Below are positions 45,475 through 56,366 of a DNA stretch of 64,000 nucleotides, piece by piece. Under the pieces are notes generated by a model. It saw only the letters and a program-made list of their open reading frames with translations, searched no databases and was not told where the DNA came from. The stretch comes from Cyclobacteriaceae bacterium. Its GTDB lineage: Bacteria > Bacteroidota > Bacteroidia > Cytophagales > Cyclobacteriaceae. Both the position numbers and the translations under genes were made by a program. Positions within the stretch are counted from its first letter, which is position 1. The number at the start of each line of letters is the position of its first letter. Location: the NCBI GenBank assembly GCA_013141055.1, contig JABFRS010000001.1, positions 992,001 through 1,056,000 on the forward strand, given 5' to 3'.

Positions 45475-46905
45475 ATGGCAAACACACTCAGAACCATCGT
45501 GATAGGATTTTTGGCAGGGCTTTCCGGGGCTTTCGTATTCTATAAGCTTCAACCTCAGAATGTTCAAAAGGTATCTGAGCCTCAGTTTCAGGCAGCTGAC
45601 TTCAAAAGTTCTGATACTTTCAGTCCAGCGGTGTCAATTCCCTCTCCTGCCATGCCCGCTGAAAATGTTGATTTCAGTGTAGCAGCAGCTAAGGCAATTC
45701 CAAGTGTCGTTTATATTAATAGCATTTCTCAAAGCGGTCCCTCTTATTCTTACTGGGATATGCTCTTCAATGGTGGTGGTCAGCAAACTCAGGTGAGCAG
45801 CGGCTCCGGAGTAATCTTTACTTCCGATGGGTACATCGTAACAAACAATCACGTAGTAGAAGCAGCGGAAAAGATCCAGGTCATTTATAACAAGAAAGTT
45901 TATGATGCAGAACTGATTGGAACAGATCCCTCCACTGATCTGGGAGTTTTAAAAATAAAAGAGACTAATCTGCCGGCGATAACATTAGGCAATTCAAAAA
46001 CCCTTGCGGTAGGTGAATGGGTTGTTGCTGTAGGAAATCCCTTCTCACTTTCTTCAACAGTTACAGCAGGAATTGTAAGCGCTAAAGGAAGACGCATTAA
46101 CATTGTTGAGGACAAATTCCCAATTGAGTCTTTCATTCAGACTGATGCTGCCATTAATCCTGGTAATAGCGGAGGAGCTCTTGTTAATAAGAGTGGAGAT
46201 CTCGTAGGAATCAACACCGCCATTCTTTCAAGAACAGGATCTTACACAGGCTATGCGTTTGCAGTACCCGTAGACATTGCAAAAAAAGTTGTGAATGATC
46301 TTATCAAGTATGGCATGGTTCAAAAAGCATTTCTGGGTGGAAGTGTAATTGAATACGATTACCAGACGATTGCAAAGTACAGTCTCAATCCTGCTGAAAA
46401 AGACTTCAGAGGTGTTGTCCTGGCAGAGCTTGATAAAGTCGGATCTGCTAATACGTCTGGCCTCAAGCTTGGCGACATCATTATCAAGATCAATGACAAA
46501 GAGATCAACAGCAAAAGTGAATACGAAGAAGAGTTAAGCTATCACTATCCCGGAGACAAAATCAACGTCACTTATTTGCGTGATGGAAAAATCAATACTG
46601 TTTCAGTATCTCTTGTAAATCGCACGGGCGACACCAGCATTGTTCGCCGAAAGATCTATAATGCCTCAACTTTAGGCGTGAGCCTGGAGGCAGTTGAATA
46701 CGGAGTGAAGGTGCATAATATTCAGGATGGCTTAATGAAACGACTTGGTATCCCGGAAAACTATACGATCATTTCCATCAATCGTGAACGCATTAAAAAC
46801 CCCCAGGAAGTGGTTGACTTCTTTACGAAATACAAAGGCAGGGTTTTGCTTTATGGGATCAACAGTTCCAAGGTGGAAATGCCACTTCAGTTTATCCTGC
46901 AGTAA
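45475..46905 (+). CDS. htrA: HtrA/Do-family serine protease
   Basis: Counted from ATG 45475, the protein has 476 residues: a membrane anchor or signal (residues 8-24), a trypsin-like domain and two C-terminal PDZ-like regions. The catalytic triad is His126 (TNNHVVEAA), Asp155 (DPSTDLGVLKI) and Ser232 (NPGNSGGALV). The first PDZ is near RGVVLAELDKVGSANTSGLKLGD; the second is less regular. It degrades or refolds damaged periplasmic proteins. It is divergent from GH3-dxr-rseP, so the intergenic space may be shared by envelope genes. Confidence 0.95.
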   Translation: MANTLRTIVIGFLAGLSGAFVFYKLQPQNVQKVSEPQFQAADFKSSDTFSPAVSIPSPAMPAENVDFSVAAAKAIPSVVYINSISQSGPSYSYWDMLFNGGGQQTQVSSGSGVIFTSDGYIVTNNHVVEAAEKIQVIYNKKVYDAELIGTDPSTDLGVLKIKETNLPAITLGNSKTLAVGEWVVAVGNPFSLSSTVTAGIVSAKGRRINIVEDKFPIESFIQTDAAINPGNSGGALVNKSGDLVGINTAILSRTGSYTGYAFAVPVDIAKKVVNDLIKYGMVQKAFLGGSVIEYDYQTIAKYSLNPAEKDFRGVVLAELDKVGSANTSGLKLGDIIIKINDKEINSKSEYEEELSYHYPGDKINVTYLRDGKINTVSVSLVNRTGDTSIVRRKIYNASTLGVSLEAVEYGVKVHNIQDGLMKRLGIPENYTIISINRERIKNPQEVVDFFTKYKGRVLLYGINSSKVEMPLQFILQ

Positions 46906-46936
46906 ATCAATTTTAGGTTTGAAATTAGATGAGATC

Positions 46937-48364
46937 CTAAGATGCCATTCTCATCTTAAGCTTCTTGGTCAGTTCTTCAACTGAGTTCTTGAAGTTAGGA
47001 TCGGCCTTCATCATGTCTTCTACAGACTCCAGGGCATGGATCACAGTGCTGTGATCACGTCCTCCAAAGTTCTCACCAATTAAGGCAAGTGTAAGCTGAG
47101 TGTAGCGCTTGCAGAAATACATTGCGACCTGACGTGGAATAACAATCTCACGTTTCTTGACTTTGCCTTTCATGGCATCCAGCTCAACGCGGAAATAATC
47201 CCCAACTGTCTTCTGAATAAAATCAACGCTGACGTCGGCCTGGATTTCTTTAACGATATTCTTCATTACCTCTTTCGCAAGATCGAGGTCAATATCTTTC
47301 TTTAGCAACGTAGCATGGAAGATCATGGAGTTAAGTACTCCCTCCATGTCACGAAGGTTGGTATCTACGCTATAAGCAAGGTATTCCGCAACTTCCGTAG
47401 GAATTTCAATTCCATCGGATTGCATTTTATTATGAATGATCGCAAGCTTGGTCTCAAAATCAGGCTCTTGCAAATCTGCTGTTAGTCCCCATTTGAAACG
47501 CGACAATAATCTCTCTTGAAATCCTTTCAGATCACGAGGCGGGCAATCGCTGGTCATAATGATCTGCTTGCCTGTCTGATGAAGCTGATTGAAGATGTGG
47601 AAAAACATCTCCTGAGTTTTCTCACGGCCTGCGAGGAACTGTACATCATCAAGAATGAGCAAGTCAACCTGCAAGTAAAAATTCTGAAACTCCTGAAGCT
47701 TGTGGTTCTGCAGTGCGTTCAGAAATTGATTGGTAAAATCATTCTGATCTACATACAATACAACCTTATCAGGAAGGTTTTGCTTGATCTCGTTACCGAT
47801 CGCCTGAACGAGGTGAGTTTTTCCTACTCCCACACCACCGTATAACATCAATGGGTTGAAAGAGGTGATGCCTGGCTTCTTTGCCACAGCGACCCCTGCA
47901 GAGCGTGCAAGTCTATTACAATCACCTTCAACAAAATTATCAAAGCGATAGCTTGAGTTGAGGCGTGAGTTTACTGTTTGAGGATTGAGAGTTTTGAAGG
48001 TGAAAGGAGAATACTCCTCCAGATTGCCATTTCCGTTTGAATTGTTAACAGAATGCTTTCCACCACCATTGGGATAATTAACTGTAAGCGGTGCGTTACG
48101 TTGATTACCGCTGTCAATAATAACAGAGTATTCAAGCCGCGCATTTTCACCCATTACAGTATTGATTGCTTTCTTAAGAACCGGAACATAGTTCTCTTCA
48201 AGCCATTCATAGAAGAATTGAGAGGGAACCTGAATCGTTAAGACATCACCTTCCTGACGTAATGGTACAATTGGCTTGAACCACGTAGCGAAATTTTGCT
48301 CGTCAACTTGCTTCTTAATAATTTCGAGACAGTCGGTCCAGACAGTTGCACAATCAACCTCCAT
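46937..48364 (-). CDS. dnaA: Chromosomal replication initiator DnaA
   Basis: DnaA melts oriC and regulates genes through DnaA boxes. The order is an N-terminal domain (residues 1-80), a glycine/asparagine-rich linker (near 105-125), an AAA+ domain with GGVGVGKTHLVQAIG and LLILDDVQFLAG, and a C-terminal DNA-binding domain with FGGRDHSTVIHALESVEDM. Length 475. A near-consensus -7 box CACCTTTG lies about 50 bases upstream. The upstream 324 bp holds no clear DnaA boxes, so oriC is not evident here. Confidence 0.98.
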   Translation of the reverse strand: MEVDCATVWTDCLEIIKKQVDEQNFATWFKPIVPLRQEGDVLTIQVPSQFFYEWLEENYVPVLKKAINTVMGENARLEYSVIIDSGNQRNAPLTVNYPNGGGKHSVNNSNGNGNLEEYSPFTFKTLNPQTVNSRLNSSYRFDNFVEGDCNRLARSAGVAVAKKPGITSFNPLMLYGGVGVGKTHLVQAIGNEIKQNLPDKVVLYVDQNDFTNQFLNALQNHKLQEFQNFYLQVDLLILDDVQFLAGREKTQEMFFHIFNQLHQTGKQIIMTSDCPPRDLKGFQERLLSRFKWGLTADLQEPDFETKLAIIHNKMQSDGIEIPTEVAEYLAYSVDTNLRDMEGVLNSMIFHATLLKKDIDLDLAKEVMKNIVKEIQADVSVDFIQKTVGDYFRVELDAMKGKVKKREIVIPRQVAMYFCKRYTQLTLALIGENFGGRDHSTVIHALESVEDMMKADPNFKNSVEELTKKLKMRMAS

Positions 48365-48688
48365 AAAGAATCAAGTCAGATGGATTTTAGCTTCCGATTT
48401 TTTGGAAGGGAGACAAAGGTGTAAAAATCAGGACAACAAAAAAACAAAAACGCATCTTGATTTTACTGATTTTTTCTTGTAATGAATTGCTTTGCTCAAT
48501 TGTTTGACAGCGATGAGTATCAGATAGTTATTCTCAAATTAAATTAGATGGCTCCGAAGCTCAGGAAGCACTCAATCAGGCGTTTTCGTCATTAAAAAAC
48601 CGCAACTTGTAGGCTTAATAACAAAAGAGAACCCTTTCATAAAATTAGGCCCTCTATATATTGTATAAATGGACTATATCGCTTCAAT
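48365..48688. other. 324-bp interval between dnaA and mutA
   Basis: I see no gene with a usable start. A 31-codon open stretch ending at 48612 reads like protein but has no start codon. No consensus DnaA box and no A+T-rich repeat array of an origin are visible. The interval should contain the divergent promoters. Confidence 0.55.
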
Positions 48689-49765
48689 TTGACAACTAAT
48701 ACGATTGCATTGGAGAAAGACAATCAAAATAAGTTAACTGGCTTTAAAAGTGCCCAATCACTTGCAAATTGGGAAGCAGCGGCCCGAGAAGAATTAAATG
48801 GGGCTGATCCAGTTGAAAAGCTAATGCATCAGGGCAAAGACTGGGTAATCAAACCCTTTTATGTCCAGGATCAAAATCCACCCTCCCCGCTCCTGCCAGT
48901 TTCCACAAATGACTTCCTGGGTGCCCGCACATGGTACAATTGTCCGCTGGTGCAGGTAAGGGATCCAAAAGAATCAAATTTCAAAGCTCTTGAATACCTC
49001 CGAGCTGGTGCCGACGGAATTTTATTCGAACTCAATTCACCGACTGATTTTAACACTCTGCTCAATGAAATAGAGTGGAAATACTGTTCTCTGAATTTTA
49101 TTGCAACTGCCCATCAGCAGGTTCTCTCTCAGGGGCTGAACACATACATCAGTCAAAATAAAACTGAAAACATTTCTTTCCACGGGGCATTCTTTGGAAA
49201 CACTCCTCTTCCCATAAAAAATTCAGAGTTCCGTTTCTCCGGATTTCAGTTTTCAGAATCTTCCTCGCCTGTTGAGGAAATCGAAACAATATTTAAAGAC
49301 ATTTTAAAGGATTCCAGAGATGGTTCGCTGATTGATTTCTTAGCCATCAGCATTACCATTGGAACTGATTTCTATTTAACGATCGCCAAGCTACGGGCTA
49401 TGCGCATGGTCTGGAAAAAATACCTGGATGCAATTCAATCGAAATCAGATCAGCCGCTTTTCATTCACGCTCACTCCCGCCCATGGATTGATAAGAATTT
49501 CCAGCCACACGGAAACATGTTGAAAGGCACATACGCTGCTATGGCTGCCATTCTCGGTGGATGCGATGTGCTCACTATAGAGGAAGAAGATCCCAACAAT
49601 AAAACAATGTCGCGTGAGGCCTGTAACATATCAAATGTTTTGAGAGAAGAATCGTTTCTCTCAAAAGTGTCGGACCCACTGGCCGGATCTTACTTTATTG
49701 AAGACCTCACTCAACAGTTAACAGAAAGTGCCTGGAAGAAAATTCAAACTCACTTGCCGAAATGA
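48689..49765 (+). CDS. mutA: Methylmalonyl-CoA mutase small (beta) subunit, short form
   Basis: The small subunit pairs with MutB in the mutase that interconverts succinyl-CoA and methylmalonyl-CoA. The sequence is a TIM-barrel-like relative of MutB ([35 protein letters not shown]). It ends at residue 358 right after the barrel, so the degenerate cobalamin-binding-like domain of longer homologues is missing. The start is TTG at 48689, as no ATG is available; a TTG at 48710 is an alternative. It overlaps mutB by 4 bp (ATGA). Confidence 0.85.
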   Translation: MTTNTIALEKDNQNKLTGFKSAQSLANWEAAAREELNGADPVEKLMHQGKDWVIKPFYVQDQNPPSPLLPVSTNDFLGARTWYNCPLVQVRDPKESNFKALEYLRAGADGILFELNSPTDFNTLLNEIEWKYCSLNFIATAHQQVLSQGLNTYISQNKTENISFHGAFFGNTPLPIKNSEFRFSGFQFSESSSPVEEIETIFKDILKDSRDGSLIDFLAISITIGTDFYLTIAKLRAMRMVWKKYLDAIQSKSDQPLFIHAHSRPWIDKNFQPHGNMLKGTYAAMAAILGGCDVLTIEEEDPNNKTMSREACNISNVLREESFLSKVSDPLAGSYFIEDLTQQLTESAWKKIQTHLPK

Positions 49766-51834
49766 AGAAGAGCACGCAACCTTCATGGCAATCTCCGGAG
49801 AAGATTCAGATCGAACCTGAATACTCTTTCAAACCCTTTGATCATTTAAAATACACTGCGGGCATTCCTCCATTTCTCAGGGGACCTTATGCTACGATGT
49901 ATACTGTGCGGCCATGGACGATACGTCAGTATGCAGGTTTCTCAACGGCTAAAGAGTCAAATGCATTTTATAGAAGGAATCTTGCCGCAGGCCAGAAGGG
50001 CTTGTCTGTTGCTTTTGATCTAGCAACACATCGCGGGTATGATTCCGATCATCCACGGGTAGCAGGTGATGTCGGCAAAGCAGGTGTTGCGATCGACTCG
50101 GTACTGGATATGAAAATATTATTTGATCAGATTCCTCTTGATCAAATGTCTGTGTCGATGACAATGAACGGCGCTGTATTGCCGATCCTCGCTTTTTATA
50201 TTGTTGCAGGTGAAGAGCAGGGTGTAAAACCTGAACAACTCAATGGCACCATTCAAAATGATATTCTAAAAGAATTCATGGTACGCAATACTTATATCTA
50301 TCCTCCGGCGCCATCCATGAGAATCGTTGCGGATATATTTTCTTATTGTGCTAAGCGAATGCCGAAGTTCAATTCGATCAGCATCAGCGGCTACCACATG
50401 CACGAAGCGGGGGCACCTGCTCATCTTGAACTTGCCTATACACTCGCTGATGGATTGGAGTATATCCGCGCTGGACTTAAGGCAGGTATTCCAATTGACG
50501 ACTTTGCACCAAGGCTATCATTCTTTTGGGGCATCGGCATGAACTTCTTCATGGAGATTGCAAAGATGCGTGCTGCCAGACTATTGTGGGCGAAGATCGT
50601 TCAGGACTTTAACCCAAAAAATCCAAAGTCAATGGCATTGCGAACGCATTGTCAGACGAGTGGATGGAGTTTAACCGAACAAGATCCTTATAATAATGTT
50701 ACACGCACCTGCGTCGAGGCATTGGCAGCAGTCTTTGGCGGAACTCAATCCCTGCATACAAATTCATTGGATGAAGCCATTGCTCTTCCTACTGATTTTT
50801 CTGCCCGCATTGCACGTAACACACAACTTTATCTTCAGAAAGAGACCGGAATTAACAGGGTGGTAGATCCTATGGGTGGCTCTTATTATGTAGAGTATCT
50901 CACGGATCAATTAATCCAGAAAGCATCGGCACTCATAGATGAAGTTGAAAGTGTGGGCGGAATGACAAAAGCCATTGAAAACGGAATACCCAAGCTCCGG
51001 ATTGAAGAAGCTGCCGCAACAAAACAGGCAAGAATTGACTCAGGGATGGATGTAATCGTTGGTGTTAACAGATTTACAACTGAAGAGAAACCTGATTTTG
51101 AAATTCTTGAAGTGAACAATGCCAGTGTAAGACAGGAGCAAATAGAAAGACTGGAGAAACTCAGAAAGGAACGTGATCCGAAAAAAGTTGATGAGGCATT
51201 GAATGCTTTAGCAACTTGTGCAGAAACCGGAAAGGGAAATCTTCTTGAGCTTGCAGTAGTAGCCGCTCGGGAAAGAGCTACGCTGGGAGAGATATCTCTG
51301 GCGTTGGAAAAAACTTTCGGCCGCTACAAGGCTTCAATGCGAACCATTTCAGGTGTATATTCAAGTCAGATGAAAAACGGAGAGACGATCGAAGAGGTAA
51401 GAAAGCTTTCAGATCAGTTTGCAAAGCTGGATGGACGTCGTGCAAGAATTCTCGTTGCAAAGATGGGCCAGGATGGACATGATCGTGGAGCAAAAATTAT
51501 TGCCACAGGTTTTGCAGATCTTGGTTTCGATGTAGACATCGGACCATTGTTTCAAACACCGGATGAGGTAGCAAAGCAGGCAATTGAAAATGATGTCCAT
51601 GTGGTTGGAATTTCCAGTCTCGCAGGCGGACATAAAACACTGATCCCTGAATTGATCGAGACATTAAAAAAAGTTGGTCGCCCTGATATTCTTGTGGTGA
51701 CGGGAGGCGTGATCCCAAGACAAGATTATGACTTCCTTTATGATGCAGGTGTTACAGGAATCTTTGGACCCGGCACACCCGTTACCGATGCGGCAAGAAT
51801 AGTATTGGAGAAATTATTGAGTTCCGCATCCTGA
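49762..51834 (+). CDS. mutB: Methylmalonyl-CoA mutase large (alpha) subunit
   Basis: The catalytic subunit uses adenosylcobalamin. The TIM barrel has [30 protein letters not shown] and [12 protein letters not shown]. The B12 domain at the C terminus has the DXHXXG motif DGHDRG (residues 571-576, histidine 573 as cobalt ligand), followed by [16 protein letters not shown] and VTGGVIP. Length 690. Start at the ATGA overlap with mutA. No epimerase, G-protein chaperone or cobalamin riboswitch is seen in this window. Confidence 0.97.
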   Translation: MKKSTQPSWQSPEKIQIEPEYSFKPFDHLKYTAGIPPFLRGPYATMYTVRPWTIRQYAGFSTAKESNAFYRRNLAAGQKGLSVAFDLATHRGYDSDHPRVAGDVGKAGVAIDSVLDMKILFDQIPLDQMSVSMTMNGAVLPILAFYIVAGEEQGVKPEQLNGTIQNDILKEFMVRNTYIYPPAPSMRIVADIFSYCAKRMPKFNSISISGYHMHEAGAPAHLELAYTLADGLEYIRAGLKAGIPIDDFAPRLSFFWGIGMNFFMEIAKMRAARLLWAKIVQDFNPKNPKSMALRTHCQTSGWSLTEQDPYNNVTRTCVEALAAVFGGTQSLHTNSLDEAIALPTDFSARIARNTQLYLQKETGINRVVDPMGGSYYVEYLTDQLIQKASALIDEVESVGGMTKAIENGIPKLRIEEAAATKQARIDSGMDVIVGVNRFTTEEKPDFEILEVNNASVRQEQIERLEKLRKERDPKKVDEALNALATCAETGKGNLLELAVVAARERATLGEISLALEKTFGRYKASMRTISGVYSSQMKNGETIEEVRKLSDQFAKLDGRRARILVAKMGQDGHDRGAKIIATGFADLGFDVDIGPLFQTPDEVAKQAIENDVHVVGISSLAGGHKTLIPELIETLKKVGRPDILVVTGGVIPRQDYDFLYDAGVTGIFGPGTPVTDAARIVLEKLLSSAS

Positions 51835-51878
51835 TCATTTAAGTTTAGTGGAAAATCTGTAGGTGGTTTTTGTGTCTT

Positions 51879-51894
51879 CCACATGCAGATGTGG
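51879..51894. promoter_or_regulatory. Small hairpin between mutB and the CHAT gene
   Basis: CCACAT-GCAG-ATGTGG is a perfect six-base stem with a four-base loop. On the plus strand an A-rich rather than T-rich sequence follows, so it is not a standard terminator for mutB. A GGCGG/CCGCC stem lies at 51967-51980, just before the CHAT gene. Confidence 0.25.
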
Positions 51895-52009
51895 TCAAAA
51901 AATTCCGCACTCCTAATTCCAAAATTCTGTATCTTTAAGATTAAGTTTTTTAGAAGTCTCAACCGAGGCGGTTACCCGCCATGTGAACCCTGGATTAAAA
52001 AATCATCGC

Positions 52010-55000
52010 ATGAAAATGAAAATTACGATCTCCCTTTTTCTACTTGTTTTTTGTGTGAGCACGCTGTTTGCTCAATCGAAATATGACAAAGGCCTTCTAA
52101 AGGCTGAAGCTTCTTATAAAATTGGTGACTATGCAGGGGCGAGAAAAAATCTGGAGAAGATCCGAAAGAAAATCAATTCCAAGCTCGGCGCTCAGAATCA
52201 ATACACTGCCGGTATATATCTTTCTCTGGCAAAATATGATCTCTCTTCAGGGATGCCTGTTGATTTTGAATTCAATCTTCAGAATGCACTTAGCTCCAGC
52301 AAAACGCTGAATACAGAAAACAGCGAAAAACATGGCGCACTTCTCATTGATGCTGCGGAACTCTATAATCAGAATGGCTCATACCGCGTGGCGACTGAGT
52401 ATCTGAATAATGCCAAAAAGATTCTTGAAGCGGGAACCTGGTTCAAAGATCCATTGAAAGCACGTTGGGATCTTATCATGACTGAAACATTAACTGGTCA
52501 GGGATATTATAATGAAGCACTTGAACTCGCAGAAAGCAGAGTTTCCTATTTCGCAGGAAGGGCTGTTAAGGCTGAGACGATTTCTGATGGTAAAGGTGGA
52601 TTGAAAAGCGTGAAGATTCCTGAACTGGAATTAGACCAACGCTTCGATGACTACGCTAGATTACTTACTGACATAGCGATGACGCTAAGCCGTAAGGGAG
52701 ATCAGGTCAAGGCAGATCAGGCTTTCAGTAAGGCAAAGGAATGGATCAGAAAAAATCCAGGAGACCATTCTATACCCTATGTGAGAAATCAATATTACTA
52801 TGGACTTATGTTCATAGACTATGAGATGGCTGAGGTTATGGAAAAGAGTGCTGAATTTGACCGATCACTTCTGGTATTAAAATCATTCTTCAAACCAACT
52901 CATTATCTTGGAATTCAACTCTATGAAGAATACTTAAAACAACTGCTTCGTGAAGACAATACTGCACGATTCTATAACACCAAGCTCGAGTATGAAAAGA
53001 TGATCAACAAGCAGTTTCCTGGTAAGAGTATTTACCAGGCTCGGTTAAAGGCTGTTGAATTTGACAAGAAGCTTGCTAATGATAAGACCAAGAAACTGGA
53101 AAATGATGCGAACGCACTTTTAACCAACACCACCTCTCTTCCGAGGAACAATATTCTCACAACGGAAATACTTGATTTTCTTGTAACTCTTTCACTTCAG
53201 GATAAAAAGTATGTGAACGTAGAAGGATATTTAAAATCCATTATCGAGATCAAGACCGAGCTCTTTGGAGCTGCAGCTCCTGAAACACATCTCGCACGCC
53301 TTCAACTTGCCAATTTTTATCTTGACTTCACCAATAACATCGCAGAAGCAGGAAAGATCTATGACGAAAGCTATTTCAAGATTCTGGAAAAGCAGATTGG
53401 ACCCTGGCAAAAAGACAATCTGAACATCCTCAACCATGCTGCCGTCTATTTTGAATTGAATGATCAATACAAAAAGGCAGTATCCACACTTGCCAAAGCA
53501 GCTGAAGTGGCGAGAGCCAAGTTCTCAGACAAAGATCCGAAATATGGCGAAGAGCTTACACGAATTGCAAAACTCAATATTCGCCTGGGTCAATACGAAG
53601 AGGCCGATAAGAATATTACACTAGCTCTAACCATACTCGAAGAAGTCAGAAAGGAAGAAAAGTATAAGGGAGCCATGGTGGAAGCCATTGATACCCAGGC
53701 TTCCCTTTTCGGAATTAAAGGACTATTCGACGAAGCAGAGACGGCATTGGAAAGATCATCCAAGATCATATCAAAAGCAGAAGGCCCTCTTGGAATCGAT
53801 GAGCTCACCACCGCTCAGGATCTTTCAAGCTTGTTCATTCAGTTAGGAAGGTATTCTGAGACAAGCGAGATCCTGGATAACCTCATTAAGGAATATGAAA
53901 AACTTTATGGCCCTCAATCTCTGCGATTGATTGAGCCCCTTGTCAATAAAGGAAAACTCCTGCTTGCTCAAGGGGATTATACAACTGCTGACAAGATTGC
54001 ATTACGTGCAAATCAGATTGCCACGACTATCTATACTGATAAGTCGACCAAAACCGCTTCTACTCAAAAGCTGTTGAGTGATATTGACTATGCTATCGGT
54101 GATTATGATAAAGCTCAGGACAACGTTCTAAAAGCACTCGCCAGTCAGGAAAAACAATTCGGACGCAATCATATAGATGTTGCCAAATCCCTTTCACAGC
54201 TTAGTCTTATTAAGTTCTATAAAGGAGACAGCAAAAAAGATGTTGAAAAAACAATGATAGAAGCCCGCGATATTATCGGGGCGCGTTTAGGAAAAGATAA
54301 TCCTCAGTATGCCGACATTTTAAAGAACGTCGCGATTCTCTATATCTCCAATAAGCAATATGATCTTGCCTTCAGCGCTCTTACTCAGGCAGAATCTATC
54401 TGGCGCTTAAAGACAGGAAGGAAAAACAGCATCCAGGCAGCTTCTATTTTTGCATTGACCGGAGATGTGTACTATCAGTTGAAAAAATATGATAAGGCCG
54501 AAGAATTCTATAAGAAGGGAAAAGACTTATATGAGAAATTCTTCAGTGACACCCACCCTGAATATGTGAAAATCCTCTCCAAGCTTGCGCGCGTTTATTA
54601 TATGGAGAAAGATTACAAGGGCGCCAAGAAAAATATAGAACTGGCGTTGACCAACTACGAGAATTTCATCAAGCAATTCTTCCCTGCACTCAGCGAACGT
54701 GAAAAAGCAAAATACTGGAACACGATCAAAGGCGACTTTGAATTCTATAACACGCTTGCATTCGGTCAACTGGATGACTTCCGCGATCTCAGTGGTAAAG
54801 TTTATAACTATCAGTTGCTGACAAAAGCTCTTTTACTAAGCAGCTCTATCAAGATCCGTGAACGTATCCTGAACAGCAAAGATGAAAATCTGAAAGCGAG
54901 CTATAACCTTTGGGTTCAACGTAAAGAGTTCCTCACCAATGCATTATCAATGAGCACACAACAGCTTACGGATAATGGGATCGATCCTGTTGCACTGGGG

Positions 55001-56236
55001 AATGAGGTCGAGCGACTTGAACGTGAGCTAAGTGAGAAGTCTGAAATTTTCGGTCAGAGCTTTGAGAACAAGAGGATCACGTATGAAAATGTTCAGTCTG
55101 CCTTAGGAAAAAATGATGTGGCAGTCGAGATGGTTCGCTATCGCTACTTCAATCATACGTTTACAGATTCGATCATCTATGTTGCTTTGTATGTCAAAGG
55201 TGAAAAAGGACGTCCACAGGCGGTAGAATTACCGGAAGGTCACCGGATGGAAACACGCTACTTTAAATATTACAGAAACTGTATTACAGGTAAAATCCCT
55301 GATCAATATTCCTATAAAGTATTCTGGGAGCCGATACAAAAAGAGATCGGGCAATACGCAACGATTTACATTTCCACTGATGGTGTTTACAATCAGATCA
55401 ATCTCGAGGCGATTCCAACACCCGATGGGAAATATGTTATTGACAACTCAAACATCGTAATGGTGAGCAATACAAAAGATCTGTATATGCGTAAAGCCAA
55501 AGCGAAATTTGCAGGCACCACCAGCACTAATAATGCTTCCATGTTTGGAAATCCTACCTTCTACCTCACAGCATCGACCGATCGTCAGTATGCGGAATTA
55601 CCGGGAACTGAAAAGGAAGTAGATGAACTTCAGAAATTATTAAAGCAAAAGGGCTGGGTCACCGATGAATACATGGAAGGCAGTGCAAGCGAAGACAAGG
55701 TCAAGCTTCTTGACAATCCAAGAATATTCCACATCGCTACACACGGATTTTATACCAAAGCGCAGGATGCCAGCTTACAAAAAACTCTAACAGAGAACGA
55801 AGCCATGATGGCAGAAAATCCTTTGATGAAATCAGGTCTTCTATTATCCGGTGCTGGTGATATCCTGGCAAAGACCACATACAACTACAATATCGAAAGC
55901 GGTGTATTGACAGCGTATGAGGCAATGAGCCTGAATCTGGATCGAACTGACCTTGTTGTATTGAGCGCTTGTGAAACCGGTCTGGGAGAAATTTCCAACG
56001 GTGAAGGTGTTTATGGTTTACAGCGTGCCTTCTTTGTGGCAGGAGCAAAAGTGCTTATCATGAGTATGTTTAAAGTTGACGATGATGCTACTCAAAAGCT
56101 TATCCTCAATTTCTACAAGAAGTGGCTGGTAAGCGGCAACATGAGACAAAGTTTTGTGGAAGCCAAAAAAGAACTGAGAACGGAATACCCCGAACCGATT
56201 TTCTGGGGAGCGTTCATGATGATTGGCCAGGACTAA
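52010..56236 (+). CDS. Secreted TPR-CHAT protein, about 1408 aa
   Basis: A signal peptide (MKMKITISLFLLVFCVSTLFAQ) precedes a long TPR array (about residues 25-900), a helical linker near 900-1030, and a C-terminal CHAT domain of the caspase-like clan (about 1040-1408). The presumed catalytic His1245 is in HIATHGFY and Cys1321 in LVVLSACETGLGE, the usual CHAT pair. The GTG at 51983 would add nine residues before the signal and is not used. Exported CHAT proteins are little studied; substrate and activator are unknown. Single gene with its own terminator. Confidence 0.9.
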   Translation: MKMKITISLFLLVFCVSTLFAQSKYDKGLLKAEASYKIGDYAGARKNLEKIRKKINSKLGAQNQYTAGIYLSLAKYDLSSGMPVDFEFNLQNALSSSKTLNTENSEKHGALLIDAAELYNQNGSYRVATEYLNNAKKILEAGTWFKDPLKARWDLIMTETLTGQGYYNEALELAESRVSYFAGRAVKAETISDGKGGLKSVKIPELELDQRFDDYARLLTDIAMTLSRKGDQVKADQAFSKAKEWIRKNPGDHSIPYVRNQYYYGLMFIDYEMAEVMEKSAEFDRSLLVLKSFFKPTHYLGIQLYEEYLKQLLREDNTARFYNTKLEYEKMINKQFPGKSIYQARLKAVEFDKKLANDKTKKLENDANALLTNTTSLPRNNILTTEILDFLVTLSLQDKKYVNVEGYLKSIIEIKTELFGAAAPETHLARLQLANFYLDFTNNIAEAGKIYDESYFKILEKQIGPWQKDNLNILNHAAVYFELNDQYKKAVSTLAKAAEVARAKFSDKDPKYGEELTRIAKLNIRLGQYEEADKNITLALTILEEVRKEEKYKGAMVEAIDTQASLFGIKGLFDEAETALERSSKIISKAEGPLGIDELTTAQDLSSLFIQLGRYSETSEILDNLIKEYEKLYGPQSLRLIEPLVNKGKLLLAQGDYTTADKIALRANQIATTIYTDKSTKTASTQKLLSDIDYAIGDYDKAQDNVLKALASQEKQFGRNHIDVAKSLSQLSLIKFYKGDSKKDVEKTMIEARDIIGARLGKDNPQYADILKNVAILYISNKQYDLAFSALTQAESIWRLKTGRKNSIQAASIFALTGDVYYQLKKYDKAEEFYKKGKDLYEKFFSDTHPEYVKILSKLARVYYMEKDYKGAKKNIELALTNYENFIKQFFPALSEREKAKYWNTIKGDFEFYNTLAFGQLDDFRDLSGKVYNYQLLTKALLLSSSIKIRERILNSKDENLKASYNLWVQRKEFLTNALSMSTQQLTDNGIDPVALGNEVERLERELSEKSEIFGQSFENKRITYENVQSALGKNDVAVEMVRYRYFNHTFTDSIIYVALYVKGEKGRPQAVELPEGHRMETRYFKYYRNCITGKIPDQYSYKVFWEPIQKEIGQYATIYISTDGVYNQINLEAIPTPDGKYVIDNSNIVMVSNTKDLYMRKAKAKFAGTTSTNNASMFGNPTFYLTASTDRQYAELPGTEKEVDELQKLLKQKGWVTDEYMEGSASEDKVKLLDNPRIFHIATHGFYTKAQDASLQKTLTENEAMMAENPLMKSGLLLSGAGDILAKTTYNYNIESGVLTAYEAMSLNLDRTDLVVLSACETGLGEISNGEGVYGLQRAFFVAGAKVLIMSMFKVDDDATQKLILNFYKKWLVSGNMRQSFVEAKKELRTEYPEPIFWGAFMMIGQD

Positions 56237-56258
56237 CTACCTGGATGATCATTGATTT

Positions 56259-56306
56259 GGTGATTTGATGCTTGAGTAATCCTTAGCCATCAAATCACCT
56301 TTTTTA
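56259..56306 (+). terminator. Rho-independent terminator of the CHAT gene
   Basis: Perfect 12-base arms GGTGATTTGATG (56259-56270) and CATCAAATCACC (56288-56299), a 17-base loop, and six T directly after the stem. Confidence 0.95.
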
Positions 56307-56366
56307 TTTGGAACTATTTCAGGGCAATCCTGAGCCGAAGTTTTTCAACCTACTTTTCATTTCGCA

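Noticed and set aside
48514..48612. An open stretch of about 31 codons between dnaA and mutA that reads SYSQIKLDGSEAQEALNQAF
   Set aside because: The frame opens after a stop with no ATG, GTG or TTG start, so it is at best a decayed fragment.
48365..48688. Possible oriC next to dnaA
   Set aside because: No consensus DnaA boxes and no A+T-rich repeat cluster are visible. One TTATTCTCA-like site is not enough.
48600..48688. Cobalamin riboswitch upstream of the methylmalonyl-CoA mutase genes
   Set aside because: No B12-box-like sequence was found in the interval.
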